Assembly (NCBI GenBank): GCA_900542045.1 | Contig: UQMI01000019.1 | Coordinates: 1 to 58,932, forward strand | Source of the DNA: an uncultured Blautia sp. | Lineage (GTDB): Bacteria > Bacillota > Clostridia > Lachnospirales > Lachnospiraceae | DNA length: 58,932 bases | Reading direction: 5' to 3' | Position numbers and translations under genes: made by a program | Notes under the pieces: model-generated | Seen by the model: only the letters and a program-made list of their open reading frames with translations | Told to the model about the DNA's origin: nothing | The model's database searches: none | Shown here: positions 7,730 to 17,263 of the stretch, in pieces | How the letters are laid out: the number at the start of each line of letters is the position of its first letter | How positions within the stretch are numbered: the stretch's first letter is position 1

Positions 7730-9199
7730 TTATCCAATAAGATCAAAAAGTGGTCTGCATGCAGGATAAATTTTCCTGAATTGCTGATAACGCTGTTCGT
7801 ATGCCGCCGCCAGCTCCGGCTCCGGTTCCACAATTTCCGCCACCTGGACCAGAGCATCTGCCGCTGTCTGCACACTTTCATATTCTCCGCAGGCCACTGC
7901 TGCCAGTATGGCACCTCCATAACCGGGGCCTTCCTCACTGACGATACTCTCTACTCTCAGATTCATTACATTGGCGATAATCTTCCTCCACAGAAGACTT
8001 CGGGCTCCACCGCCGCAGATCCGGGTACTCTCGATCCGAATTCCCAGGGAACGGGCCACTTCCAGGGAATCCCGCAGGGCAAAAGCCACACCTTCCAACA
8101 CTGCCTGAGTCATGTCTCCCCTGGTAGTATCCATAGTCATTCCGATGAACGTTCCCCTTGCTCTTGGATCATTATGAGGAGAGCGTTCTCCCATCAGATA
8201 AGGAAGAAAATACACATGATTCTGTCCCAGTGTTCCCACCGCATTCTGCTCCGTTCCGTAGTCTGTGGTATTCAGGATTTCCTCCATCCACCATTTATTA
8301 CAGGAAGCCGCACTGAGCATACAGCCCATGAGATGATAATTACCGTCTGCATGGGCAAAGGCATGAAGAGCGTTATTCCTGTCCACACTAAATTTTTCCG
8401 AAGAAATGAAGATAGTTCCGCTGGTTCCCAGAGATATATTGCATCGTCCCTCACCTACGGTTCCGGTCCCCACTGCCGCTGCCGCATTATCCCCGGCGCC
8501 TGCCGCTGCTTTTACTGTTTCCGGAATATCCAGTTCTTCCGCAACCTCCGGCAGCACACATCCCACCGGTTGATAAGATTCGTATATCTGTGCCATCTGT
8601 TCCCTGCGAATACCGCAGATCTGCAGCATCTCCTCTGACCAACAGCGATTCTTCACATCGAAGAGCAGCATTCCCGATGCATCGGATACATCAGTGGCAT
8701 GGACACCCGTCAGACGGTAAATAATGTAATCTTTTGGCAGCATGATCTTACAGATCCGGGCAAAATTTTCCGGCTCATGCTTTCTTACCCACAGAAGTTT
8801 TGGAGCCGTAAATCCGGCAAAAGCGATATTCGCCGTACAGGCTGACAGTTTTTCCCGTCCGATCACCTGGTTCAGATATTCGCATTCTTCCGCTGTTCTC
8901 CCGTCATTCCACAGGATCGCCGGGCGTATCACCCGATCTTTCTCATCCAGGATCACCAGGCCGTGCATCTGGCCGCCGCAGCCAATCCCCGCTACCTGAC
9001 TTCGTTCACAGTTTTCCAGAAGTTCCTTCAGACCATCCAAGGTCTGTGTATACCAGTCTTCCGGATTCTGCTGAGACCAACCTGGATTCGGAAAATAAAT
9101 GGGATATTCTCTGGACACAGTCTTCTGAATCTTACCTTTTTCGTCCATCAGAAGCAGCTTTACAGCAGATGTGCCAAGATCCACACCAATATAAAGCAT
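7730..9199 (-). CDS. xylB: xylulokinase-like FGGY carbohydrate kinase
   Basis: The protein begins YIGVDLGTSAVKLLLMDEKGK, the phosphate-1 loop of FGGY kinases. It continues with GIGCGGQMHGLVILD, IRPAILWNDGRT, SLGTSGTIF and GGGARSLLWRKIIAN, all typical of xylulokinases. Length (489 aa) is standard. The start at 9199 has AAGGAGG eight bases upstream. It would phosphorylate D-xylulose or a related ketose for entry into the pentose phosphate pathway. Its partner is the isomerase just downstream. Because the operon also encodes a sugar-acid branch, the natural substrate may be another ketose, so the symbol is a family name only. Confidence 0.85.
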   Translation of the reverse strand: MLYIGVDLGTSAVKLLLMDEKGKIQKTVSREYPIYFPNPGWSQQNPEDWYTQTLDGLKELLENCERSQVAGIGCGGQMHGLVILDEKDRVIRPAILWNDGRTAEECEYLNQVIGREKLSACTANIAFAGFTAPKLLWVRKHEPENFARICKIMLPKDYIIYRLTGVHATDVSDASGMLLFDVKNRCWSEEMLQICGIRREQMAQIYESYQPVGCVLPEVAEELDIPETVKAAAGAGDNAAAAVGTGTVGEGRCNISLGTSGTIFISSEKFSVDRNNALHAFAHADGNYHLMGCMLSAASCNKWWMEEILNTTDYGTEQNAVGTLGQNHVYFLPYLMGERSPHNDPRARGTFIGMTMDTTRGDMTQAVLEGVAFALRDSLEVARSLGIRIESTRICGGGARSLLWRKIIANVMNLRVESIVSEEGPGYGGAILAAVACGEYESVQTAADALVQVAEIVEPEPELAAAYEQRYQQFRKIYPACRPLFDLIG

Positions 9200-9426
9200 T
9201 TCACACCCTCCTTTTCTGTTTTTCGTTTCATTTTCCTGGGTTTCTGCTTTTTCCAAGGTATTTCTGCATTTTTTCTATATTTTCTTCCATTGTACAATCT
9301 TCCCGGATCCTTGTAAAGCAGACTCTCCGGTTCTGATCTACCATTTCAGGTTCTTCCGCTGCGCGTACATGGCACTGTATTGCCGAAAAGCTTTCAGTCA
9401 TCCCTGCGCAGTCTCTCATGCTTTTC
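9200..9426. other. intergenic gap in the sugar cluster
   Basis: The 227 bases between the aldolase stop and the kinase start contain a 63-codon minus-strand frame (9228-9419) without a good ribosome binding site. I see no terminator, so read-through is plausible. No clear promoter was found. Confidence 0.4.
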
Positions 9427-10320
9427 TTATAAACACCCCGCCTTTTTCAAAAGCGTCCGGATTTTCTCTGTTTCCTCCTCTGTGACCCGGGGCATGGGGA
9501 ATTTACACTGGTCAGTAACAGGCAGTCCTGTAATTGCCATCGCCTGTTTAATAATGGGTACAAAATGTTTCCCAATACTGTAAATTTCCATAAGCAAGTC
9601 GATTTTATCCTGATAATTCTGTATCTGCAGAATGTCCTGTCTGCGCACAGCATCTGCGAACCCGGCACACAGAGAAGGCGCAAAGTTGGAAATACCGGAA
9701 ATTCCCCCATTTCCGCCGGACAGCGCATTATGGGCAAAAAATTCATCAAATCCGGAATATACTTCAAAGTCAGGCCGCTGCTTTTTCACCATCTGAATCA
9801 GCTTTCGGGTATGTTCCATCACCGGAACCGTATCCTTGATCCCCTTTATGTTGGGATACTCCATGGCCAGTTCATACACCACCTGCGGTGTCACATCATA
9901 GCCGGTACGGTCCGGAAAATTGTAGAGATACAAAGGTCCGTCTATCTGTTCCGCCAAAGCAGAATAAAATTTTATGACCGCCTCATCTGAAAGAGAAAAA
10001 TAATACGGAGGAATCACGGTTATTCCGTCTGCTCCCTGTTCCAGGGCATAAGCAGATAACTGCAGGCATTCCTCCGGCACCATGCTGTTGGTTCCTACCA
10101 GCAGCGGCACCCTGTGCTTCACCGTCTGCACCGCATTTCTTATGATCTCTTTCTTTTCCGCCAGACTCATGGCATAAAATTCCCCAATGCTCCCTAGAAT
10201 CAGAAGGCCATCCATTCCATGAAGGATCAGATTTTCATAAACACTGCTGTTCGCATCCGGATCCAGACGTCCATTTTCATCCAGCGCTGTCACCACAGGC
10301 GTTATCCATTTGATATTCAT
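9427..10320 (-). CDS. DapA/NanA-family aldolase
   Basis: This 297-aa class I aldolase of the dihydrodipicolinate synthase / N-acetylneuraminate lyase superfamily shows GSIGEFYAMSLAEKKEI, VGTNSMVPEECLQL, LYNFPDRTGYDV (Tyr and pyruvate-binding region) and IKGIKDT, which holds the Schiff-base lysine. Beside a sugar-acid dehydratase and dehydrogenases the likely job is retro-aldol cleavage of a 2-keto-3-deoxy sugar acid to pyruvate and an aldehyde, rather than lysine synthesis. The start has GAGGAG five bases upstream. It follows the response-regulator gene by 27 bases, so regulator and enzyme genes share a transcript. Confidence 0.85.
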   Translation of the reverse strand: MNIKWITPVVTALDENGRLDPDANSSVYENLILHGMDGLLILGSIGEFYAMSLAEKKEIIRNAVQTVKHRVPLLVGTNSMVPEECLQLSAYALEQGADGITVIPPYYFSLSDEAVIKFYSALAEQIDGPLYLYNFPDRTGYDVTPQVVYELAMEYPNIKGIKDTVPVMEHTRKLIQMVKKQRPDFEVYSGFDEFFAHNALSGGNGGISGISNFAPSLCAGFADAVRRQDILQIQNYQDKIDLLMEIYSIGKHFVPIIKQAMAITGLPVTDQCKFPMPRVTEEETEKIRTLLKKAGCL

Positions 10321-10347
10321 AAAAACTCCTCTTTTCTCAAGTTTTCT

Positions 10348-11592
10348 TTATTCATCCAGGCCCTGTTTCAGATATTTCTCCCGATAATCTTTGGGAGTCA
10401 TTCCCGTGCTTTTCTTAAAGCTGCTGCTAAAATACTGAGAGGAATTAAACCCCACCAGAAATGCCACCTCATAGGTTTTGGTATCTGTCCGCAGCAGCAG
10501 CTTTTTGGCATTTTCAATGCGGATCTGATTCAGAAGATTAACATAGGAGGTCTGCTTATATTTTTTAATGCTGTTTCCCAGATAACTGCTGCTGAGATTC
10601 ACAAAACGCGCCACCTCCTCCAGACTCAGATCCGGATTTGGATAGTTTTCCCGAATGTATTCCATCGCCTGGTTCACCCTTTTCTCAATATCTGAAAGCT
10701 GGCTGAAATAAACAATGCTGTGACCGCCATATAACGATTTATTTCCGGAAACCTCATCTGCCTCCTCATAAGAATGAATCAGATTTTCAATTCCCCGATA
10801 TGCCTGTCCCACGCCAGCGGTAAAATAGAAAGGCTCGTCCTGTTCCAGTCTGCTCATGATCCGGTTCAACCGATCTGTAAGCCCTTCTGCTTCTTCCCGG
10901 CGTTCATACTGGAACACCAGAACACAACTGCGGTTTTTGACAAAAAAGCCCATCCCTTCCTCTTCCTCCATCATCCGCCGCAGTTCTTTAATCACCATCT
11001 CGTAAACAATTTCTCCTTCCAGAGGATTTTCTGTCTCCTTCAAAGGAATACTTCGGTCAATCCTGAGAATGATAGCCTGAAAAAAATCCTGCTCTTTACA
11101 GAAAAAACTGTTTTTCCAAACCTCCTCGTCACTTCTTCCATAGAGGACCATCTCTTCCAGATTTCTTTCTCTGACCAGTTCCTGATTCATTTTCATTTCT
11201 GTACGATAGCGTTTTTCCTTATCCAGGTCCTCCGCCGCACGCAGAACCGCTTTCAAAACATCTTCATTGGTAAAAGGTTTGGTCAGATATTCAAAGATCT
11301 GCAGCTGCACTGCTTTTTGAGCATACTGAAATTCTTTATAGGCCGTCAGCAAGATGATCTTGATATCCGGATATGCTTCCCGCACTCTGGCAGAAAATTC
11401 CATACCATCCATAAACGGCATATTGATATCTGCCAGAATAATATCCGGATGCTCGGCTTTTACATATTCCAGTGCCATTTCCCCGTCATAAGCCAGATGC
11501 ACACTTTGAATGCCATGCTCTTTCCAGGGAATACAGCTTCCCAGACCCCTGCAGATCACCTCATCATCATCCACGATCAAAAGTTTATACAT
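10348..11592 (-). CDS. YesN-type AraC response regulator
   Basis: The N-terminus is a receiver domain with YKLLIVDDDEVICRG, ILADINMPFMDG (phosphoacceptor Asp) and LLTAYKEFQYA. A poorly conserved middle of about 170 residues follows, and the C-terminus is an AraC double helix-turn-helix (RFVNLSSSYLGNSIKKY, VGFNSSQYFSSSFKKSTG). This architecture, 414 aa, is the YesN class that pairs with YesM kinases and controls sugar ABC operons. Its gene begins 10 bases after the kinase gene. It most likely activates the surrounding cluster in response to the imported sugar. Confidence 0.9.
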   Translation of the reverse strand: MYKLLIVDDDEVICRGLGSCIPWKEHGIQSVHLAYDGEMALEYVKAEHPDIILADINMPFMDGMEFSARVREAYPDIKIILLTAYKEFQYAQKAVQLQIFEYLTKPFTNEDVLKAVLRAAEDLDKEKRYRTEMKMNQELVRERNLEEMVLYGRSDEEVWKNSFFCKEQDFFQAIILRIDRSIPLKETENPLEGEIVYEMVIKELRRMMEEEEGMGFFVKNRSCVLVFQYERREEAEGLTDRLNRIMSRLEQDEPFYFTAGVGQAYRGIENLIHSYEEADEVSGNKSLYGGHSIVYFSQLSDIEKRVNQAMEYIRENYPNPDLSLEEVARFVNLSSSYLGNSIKKYKQTSYVNLLNQIRIENAKKLLLRTDTKTYEVAFLVGFNSSQYFSSSFKKSTGMTPKDYREKYLKQGLDE

Positions 11593-11602
11593 ATGTCTCT
11601 TC

Positions 11603-13381
11603 TCACCCCGCTTTATCTTTTGATTCTTTCAGAGGAATCCTTATTTCGATTCTGGTAAATTCCCCTTCTGCACTTTCTACTTTCAGTCCATAGCCATTTC
11701 CGTAATGCATGCGGATCCGCTGATGCACATTAAAAATACCGATATGTTCCGAGAGCGACTCCTTTTCTTTCCTCTCCAGCTGTTTTTGGATCTCTCTTTT
11801 CTTTTCCTCTGGTATCCCTGCGCCATTATCCCAAACCACCATACAGATATCCTGTTCTTCCTGATAGCCCATTACCTTAATAAAGCCTTTCCCTCTCTTC
11901 TGTTTAATGCCGTGATAAACGGCATTTTCCACCAGGGGCTGCAAAGAGAAACGGACAATCTCCTTATCCAGGACTTCTTTCTGCACATCAATGGAATACT
12001 CATATTTGGAACTGTACCGCAGCTTCAGAATCTGCAGATAGCATTCCAGCTGCTCCAGTTCTTCCTGGATAGAAACCACATCTTTCACTCCACTGAGGCT
12101 CAGTTTGTAAAATTTCCCTATGGCTTCCAGCATCTTCGTCCCGCCAGGATCTCCCATTTCTACCAGAAATCTGGCCGTCTCCAGGGTATTATACAGAAAA
12201 TGGGGATTGATCTGCATCTGCAGCATTCTCTGGTATGCCTTTCTGCTCTCAATCTGCTCCTGTTCAATCTCTTTCATCAGCAGACCGATCTCATCCATTA
12301 ACTTATTATAGGTCTCTGCCAAGACCCCTACCTCATCCCGGTATCTGGCGTGAAACCGATAGTTCATCTGCCGACAGTGCCTGTTTGCTTCCATAATCTG
12401 AGTCATTTTCTTCAAAGGCTTTGTCACCATAAATACAATCAGCGCCACCCCCAACACCAGCACGATCCCGGTTGTCATTGTGATTGTAAAAATATAGGAG
12501 GACAATACCCCTGCATTCTGACTGATAATTCCTTCTGGAATCAGGATCGACAGTTTCCAGGAATTGCAGGTCACATTGCTGCTCATGACCCAGTATCCAT
12601 CTATCGTATCAATCTCGTTCCAGTCCGGAAATTTCGCCAGCAGCTCTGTCATCTGTTCTTCCGTCTCCGGTTTTTCCCAAGGCCCCGTCAGATAATCCGT
12701 CTCCGTCATCTGGAGAAATAACAGGTTTTCTGTTTCAGTCTCTATTTTCAGATATTCCCCCAGAGCCTCTGTCTCCAGGTTTACCAGCAGGAGCTCCTTA
12801 ATCTCACCATTTTGCTCCACCGGCATAATGATGCTGACCAGAGTCTTCTGAGCACTGCCATTGACAAAGAAATAATCTTCTGCCATAAATCCGCTCCAGC
12901 AGCATTGCTTTTCCAGAGAATTATCCTGCAGAACCCTCTGAAACAGACCACTGAAATTCGGAACATAGCTTCCTTCTTTCACATAATAGTAGGTCCTTTC
13001 CCTGTAACTGTCCAGAATCAGCATGGAATGTACCAGTGCGTAGTTATCATTTTCCGCAAGCATATCATTGAACAGTTCCTGGTATCGGATATCCTGATTT
13101 ACATAATTTCGTTCGTTTACCGAAAAAAGCTCGTCAATGACTTCACTACGGACAGAAACCATACAGTTCACCACATTCACCAGAGCCTGATTCAAATTCA
13201 CGGAAATCTGCTCCACCGCAACCTGATTGGCTTTGATCACATTTTCTTCCATTCGTTCGGAAACAATCTTGGCAAATAAGAATCCATTGAGCACCTGCAG
13301 CGCCAGCACCACAACAAAAATAAGGGAGATCATCTTAAAGTGCAGAGAACGATTTGGAAACCATAAATGCAGTTTTTTCAT
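11603..13381 (-). CDS. YesM-type sensor histidine kinase
   Basis: Two membrane segments (residues about 18-38 and 290-315) enclose a large extracellular sensor domain. A HAMP linker follows, then INPHFLYNTLET, the phosphoacceptor His motif of the His_kinase family, and an ATPase domain with LVENAVYHGI and VWDNGAGIP. The 592-aa layout is typical of YesM/LytS-like kinases. The ATG at 13381 is chosen over one 12 bases earlier because GGAGG lies five bases upstream. It should phosphorylate the YesN-type regulator encoded directly downstream. The extracellular ligand is probably a sugar or its complex with the binding protein. Confidence 0.9.
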   Translation of the reverse strand: MKKLHLWFPNRSLHFKMISLIFVVVLALQVLNGFLFAKIVSERMEENVIKANQVAVEQISVNLNQALVNVVNCMVSVRSEVIDELFSVNERNYVNQDIRYQELFNDMLAENDNYALVHSMLILDSYRERTYYYVKEGSYVPNFSGLFQRVLQDNSLEKQCCWSGFMAEDYFFVNGSAQKTLVSIIMPVEQNGEIKELLLVNLETEALGEYLKIETETENLLFLQMTETDYLTGPWEKPETEEQMTELLAKFPDWNEIDTIDGYWVMSSNVTCNSWKLSILIPEGIISQNAGVLSSYIFTITMTTGIVLVLGVALIVFMVTKPLKKMTQIMEANRHCRQMNYRFHARYRDEVGVLAETYNKLMDEIGLLMKEIEQEQIESRKAYQRMLQMQINPHFLYNTLETARFLVEMGDPGGTKMLEAIGKFYKLSLSGVKDVVSIQEELEQLECYLQILKLRYSSKYEYSIDVQKEVLDKEIVRFSLQPLVENAVYHGIKQKRGKGFIKVMGYQEEQDICMVVWDNGAGIPEEKKREIQKQLERKEKESLSEHIGIFNVHQRIRMHYGNGYGLKVESAEGEFTRIEIRIPLKESKDKAG

Positions 13382-13415
13382 AACGTCCTCCATTATTTTT
13401 CTCCAGAAACAGTGA

Positions 13416-13451
13416 TCGGACGAAAGCAGTCTTAACCATACCTCCGTCCGA
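13416..13451. promoter_or_regulatory. dyad between dehydratase and kinase genes
   Basis: TCGGACG and CGTCCGA form a perfect 7-bp inverted repeat 22 bases apart, with no T-tract. It may be an RNA processing or stabilising hairpin, or an operator. Function unknown. Confidence 0.35.
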
Positions 13452-13467
13452 CAACTTTACTTCCGTA

Positions 13468-14598
13468 TTAATAATAACAAACCGAAGAAAATACTTTCCT
13501 TCTCTCCAGGGCCGCTATGTCCGGCGACATGCTGATTCCCGGTTCCAAAGGAAGATAAAACCTGCCTTTTTCTTCCCTTGGCCTCTTTTCCATCAGATCA
13601 TACAGCGGACCCACCACCGGTTTTAAGTATTCTACCATATCTTCTTCCAGACCGGTAGCAATAAAGGAGGCTGTCAGATGGGACAATCCGCCTGAGGAAA
13701 GCTCCAGCCCATGTCTTCTCGCCAATGCCTGAGTATCCAGCCACTCCTGTACCGAGCTTAAGTTGCTGGGTATTGGCTGCAGGTGAGCCACACCTGCCTT
13801 CACATAAGATTCCATGGGATAATAGCACCGGGGAGATTCACCCATGGCAATGGGAATAGGGCTTTCCCGGGTCAGCTTTTCCAGTTCCAGCATATCATAG
13901 GAATGTACCGGCTCCTCCAGCCAGGCAATATCGTATTTTTCTATCCTTTTTGCAAATTCCAGTGCTTCTTCCGCTTTCCACAATTGATTTACATCCACTG
14001 CCAGGCGAGCATGCTCGCCGATCATGGAACGGACGATTCCGATCCGTTCCAAATCCCATTCCAGCCGGCTTCCGAAATCTGTGGCGGCTTTCATTTTAAA
14101 GGTAGTATATCCATCATCAATAAATTCCTGAACCTGTTTTTCCATCTCTGGTATTGTCAGATTCGTACCCATACCGCTGGCATATACTGCCGCCCAGTCC
14201 CGTTCCGCACCCAGAAAACGGTGCAGCGGCAATCCTTCTTCTTTGGCCAGCATATCATGAAAAGCCAGATCCAATCTTCCCAGCTCTACCGCTGTTTCAC
14301 CGGAGAACCCGCAGTTGCGGGCCTCCCAGTGCAGCAGCCGATACCATTCCCGGTAGCTTTTGTTTTCTTCTGTTATGATCTGTTTCAGAAAATACTCCAT
14401 CCGACCGGAACAGGGGCACTCTCCCATGGTCCCATTCTGGTTATACAGCCGCAGCCATGCATCCACCGGCACCTGATCATGGAGACTGATCGTTGTGGAA
14501 TCACAAAATCCTCTGGAAAGCTTCAGGGGTCGGAAAACATAGAGCTCAGCCCGTACAAAGCGTACCTTCTTGTCGTAAGCTTCCTGATATGACAACAT
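13468..14598 (-). CDS. enolase-superfamily sugar-acid dehydratase
   Basis: The protein (376 aa) is in the mandelate racemase / muconate lactonising group of the enolase superfamily. Metal ligands are visible as AVDVNQLW (Asp), WLEEPV (Glu) and AMGESPR (Glu). TTFKMKA supplies the KxK catalytic lysine and SSGGLSH lies where the second-face base is expected. Such enzymes remove water from aldonic or uronic acids to give 2-keto-3-deoxy acids, which suits the aldolase downstream. The start at 14598 follows a GGGGGG site; the binding-protein gene ends 14 bases earlier. The exact acid cannot be told. Confidence 0.85.
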   Translation of the reverse strand: MLSYQEAYDKKVRFVRAELYVFRPLKLSRGFCDSTTISLHDQVPVDAWLRLYNQNGTMGECPCSGRMEYFLKQIITEENKSYREWYRLLHWEARNCGFSGETAVELGRLDLAFHDMLAKEEGLPLHRFLGAERDWAAVYASGMGTNLTIPEMEKQVQEFIDDGYTTFKMKAATDFGSRLEWDLERIGIVRSMIGEHARLAVDVNQLWKAEEALEFAKRIEKYDIAWLEEPVHSYDMLELEKLTRESPIPIAMGESPRCYYPMESYVKAGVAHLQPIPSNLSSVQEWLDTQALARRHGLELSSGGLSHLTASFIATGLEEDMVEYLKPVVGPLYDLMEKRPREEKGRFYLPLEPGISMSPDIAALERRKVFSSVCYY

Positions 14599-14612
14599 CT
14601 GCTTTCCCCCCG

Positions 14613-15989
14613 TTATGACTGTGCAGAAGCCAGATATTCCTGCTGGGCTTCCGTGAGATAATCCGCCCATTCCTGAAGGACTTCTGCAGAAGTTCTCTCC
14701 TGAAGAAGCACAGCCTGCAGTCCCGGTTCCTGGTATTTGCTCTTGAAATCAGACCAGGTGGAAAGCCATGCCGGATGTGTTAAGAATTTCACATTTTCAT
14801 TTTCCAGCATATCGGAATATACCTGATTATACTCATTGCTTACATACCAATCATCGTCATAAACGAGATCGTTTACCGGAATACGTCCTTCCTGCTCGCA
14901 GAGATAAGAAGAAGCTTCCTCAGATGCCAGGAACTCCATGAATGCAACGGCACCTTCCATATTTTTCGCGCCTTCCATAATGGAGACACCGCAGGCGTCC
15001 GGATCCTTGGTCACCACATAACCCTCATCGTTGGCAGGAGCCAGAACATTCTGGAAGTTTCCTTCTCCCAGATTCTTTTCATGTTCGCTGAGAGAAGAAG
15101 AATTGTGAGTAATATACATACTGGTACCGGAACCAAACTCGGCAACCATTTCTTTAAATCCGTTGCTCACACTGTCCTGGGAAGTCCAACCATTCCAGTA
15201 GATGCTGGCATATGCATCCATTGCCTCGGCAAAGATGGGATCAGACAGCACACAGTTTCCTTCTTCGTCAAAGAAGCTGTCCTGATTTGCATAGGTAAAA
15301 ATGAAATCAAACAGGTTTTCCGCTGATCCTGCGCCGCCGCGCAAAGAATAGAAATAGGTACCATTGTCCGGATCTGCATACTGCTCACAGAGCGCCAGAA
15401 ACTCCTCCTGGGTCTCCGGAACTTCAATTCCATTCTCTTCCATCAGAGTTGTGTTCACCCACGCAATATCATTGGTCACATACTGGGGCATCACATAAAG
15501 CTGGCCATCTGCAGAGCAGGCACGGATGGAATCCAGTACTGCAGAACTGATATTATCCTTCTGTTCAAATTCATCCAGATATTCGTCCAGAGGAACCAAT
15601 GCCCCCTGACTGATATAAGTAGAGCAGTCAGAAACCCTCATATATACAATATCCGGTACGGTGTCTGTGGCAATAGCCGTATTGTATTTCTGCAGGAAAG
15701 AGTCATTGGGAAGCCCCACATAATTCACCTGATACTGGGGATTCTGTTCCTCAAAACGATTGATCAGTTCTTCATAGATTGCATTAGCGGTCTCATTGCC
15801 GTCCCCATACCAGAATTCAATGGTGGTCACTTCATCGGTACCAGATTCCTCCGTACTTCCGGATTCTTCCGTACTCGCCGTATCTGCCGAAGTATCTTCT
15901 GTAGCAGAACTGCCTCCGCCGCATCCGGCCAGCGCCCCTGCCGCCAGCATTGCCGCCATCATCATTGCTGTTAATTTCTTAAATTTCAT
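14613..15989 (-). CDS. sugar ABC transporter substrate-binding lipoprotein
   Basis: A signal peptide ends in the lipobox LAGC (Cys near residue 23), followed by a Ser/Thr/Glu-rich linker. The mature part is a family 1 extracellular solute-binding protein (IEFWYGDGNETANAIYEELINRFEEQNPQYQVNY, shown here only as a start region near residues 57-90; EGAKNMEGAVAFMEFLASEEA near the C-terminus). It is anchored outside the membrane and passes sugar or sugar-acid ligand to the two permeases encoded upstream. No ATPase gene lies in the cluster, so a shared MsmK-like ATPase elsewhere is expected. GGAG precedes the ATG. Confidence 0.9.
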   Translation of the reverse strand: MKFKKLTAMMMAAMLAAGALAGCGGGSSATEDTSADTASTEESGSTEESGTDEVTTIEFWYGDGNETANAIYEELINRFEEQNPQYQVNYVGLPNDSFLQKYNTAIATDTVPDIVYMRVSDCSTYISQGALVPLDEYLDEFEQKDNISSAVLDSIRACSADGQLYVMPQYVTNDIAWVNTTLMEENGIEVPETQEEFLALCEQYADPDNGTYFYSLRGGAGSAENLFDFIFTYANQDSFFDEEGNCVLSDPIFAEAMDAYASIYWNGWTSQDSVSNGFKEMVAEFGSGTSMYITHNSSSLSEHEKNLGEGNFQNVLAPANDEGYVVTKDPDACGVSIMEGAKNMEGAVAFMEFLASEEASSYLCEQEGRIPVNDLVYDDDWYVSNEYNQVYSDMLENENVKFLTHPAWLSTWSDFKSKYQEPGLQAVLLQERTSAEVLQEWADYLTEAQQEYLASAQS

Positions 15990-16047
15990 AACCTTCTCCT
16001 TTCTTCCTCTTTTGACTGTGTCAGGCGGATATCCGTAATCCGCTGTG

Positions 16048-17247
16048 CTATTTGCTCATAACGTCTGTTATCGCAGACGTAAAGCTCCCTTTTACATTGC
16101 TCCAGTTTTTCTCTGCATATTCCATCAGCGTATTTGCCTGTTCCAGTGACATTTCCGGAAAATGCAGGAACATACTGGACGAGCCATACTTCTTTACCAG
16201 CCGGTCTGCGTTTCGCACCCAGTCTTCGAACTCGCCGGAGTATACTTTCACCCAGATGGATTTTCCCGCCGCAATGGCTTTGTCGTAGATCACATCCCAT
16301 TTCTCCAGAGTCCCGTCCGGCCCTGCATCCCCGCTGGTCCATTGAATCGCCTGAATCGCATCAATCTCCAGGATCGCATCCAGATGCTTAATGTTATCCG
16401 GTCCGTCCAGATGATACACAACATTATCCAGCTTCGAAGCCTGTCTGCGCAGTTCATCCAGCACCAGTTCCCGGAAATGTTCCGGCGAAATCATAGCTCC
16501 GAAATCACACTGAAGCTTCGCAGTCTTTCCCGGCCCCCAGATCTGGAAGACCATATAGGCACTTCCCTGATCTTCCTCATTTCTGACCATTTCATAAAAC
16601 CGGTCATAATACGCGAAATAGATATCTCCGATTTCCTTTACCCGTTTTTTCAGTTCTTCCGGTTCTTCGATCACATCGTACAGCATATTCATACTTCCCC
16701 GCAGGGATGCCAGCACATCCAGACCTTCCATCAGGTCAGGAATACAGAGATAGAAATCATCTCCTGCCAGTTTCCTGCATTCCCGGGTCAGTTCCAGGTG
16801 CTTCTGAAGCCAGGCATTATCCGGATCAAAAGTCAGTAGCGGCAGGTTGTCCCAATCCTCCACGCATTCCTGGTACCATATGGTATCCATGTTAAACTGA
16901 ATCTCCGACCCCAGATAGGCTGCCAGACAGCCCGGTCCGAAATCCACATGAGTATTGGGAAAGCTTTCCCCCAGGAATTCGTGGGTTTCACAGAACCGGC
17001 GATATCGCTTCACGATTTTTTCCGCATCCAGGTATTTTTCCTCTGGAGTCTTGCACTGCAATTCTTCCGGAAGGCCATAATACCTTCCCTGGCTCCGGCA
17101 TACATCTGCCGGTTCCTGATTTCTCGCTGCTTCTTCGATTTCCGGCTTCCTGGCGATCACGCACATCAGCGGTCTGCCGGTATTCTTCTGTTTCCAGTAA
17201 TTCCGCCACTTTTCTTTTGTCTCTTCCCAGTTTTTCTTATACTGCAT
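16048..17247 (-). CDS. uroporphyrinogen decarboxylase (URO-D) family protein in sugar operon
   Basis: The 399-aa protein has the URO-D barrel features of the MtaA/CmuA side of the family, for example THVDFGPGCLAAYLGSE, MISPEHFRELVLDEL and WTSGDAGPDG. Corrinoid methyltransferases carry a His-x-Cys zinc site in the middle of the barrel; here the matching stretch reads YHLDGPDNIKHLD, with Asp where Cys is expected. It is therefore unlikely to be a standard corrinoid methyltransferase, and it is certainly not a haem gene. It lies between permease and binding-protein genes with its own GGAG site. A role on a modified sugar, such as an O-methyl sugar, is a guess from context. Confidence 0.75.
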   Translation of the reverse strand: MQYKKNWEETKEKWRNYWKQKNTGRPLMCVIARKPEIEEAARNQEPADVCRSQGRYYGLPEELQCKTPEEKYLDAEKIVKRYRRFCETHEFLGESFPNTHVDFGPGCLAAYLGSEIQFNMDTIWYQECVEDWDNLPLLTFDPDNAWLQKHLELTRECRKLAGDDFYLCIPDLMEGLDVLASLRGSMNMLYDVIEEPEELKKRVKEIGDIYFAYYDRFYEMVRNEEDQGSAYMVFQIWGPGKTAKLQCDFGAMISPEHFRELVLDELRRQASKLDNVVYHLDGPDNIKHLDAILEIDAIQAIQWTSGDAGPDGTLEKWDVIYDKAIAAGKSIWVKVYSGEFEDWVRNADRLVKKYGSSSMFLHFPEMSLEQANTLMEYAEKNWSNVKGSFTSAITDVMSK

Positions 17248-17263
17248 CTGACTGTTCTCCTTT

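Noticed and set aside
9365..9400. CTGAAAGCTTTTCGG as a catabolite-response (cre) site
   Set aside because: The central CG of cre is replaced by CT and the ends do not match. Similarity is weak.
9228..9419. A 63-codon minus-strand frame between aldolase and kinase genes
   Set aside because: No ribosome binding site, low-complexity charged end, and it overlaps sequence leading to the kinase. Not strong enough to call.
9427..10320. dapA of lysine synthesis, paired with asd
   Set aside because: asd is 35 kb away, and the neighbours are sugar-acid enzymes, so a keto-deoxy sugar-acid aldolase is more likely.
16048..17247. HemE (true uroporphyrinogen decarboxylase)
   Set aside because: It is about 45 residues longer than typical HemE, lacks the HemE N-terminal signature, and sits in a sugar operon with no haem genes.
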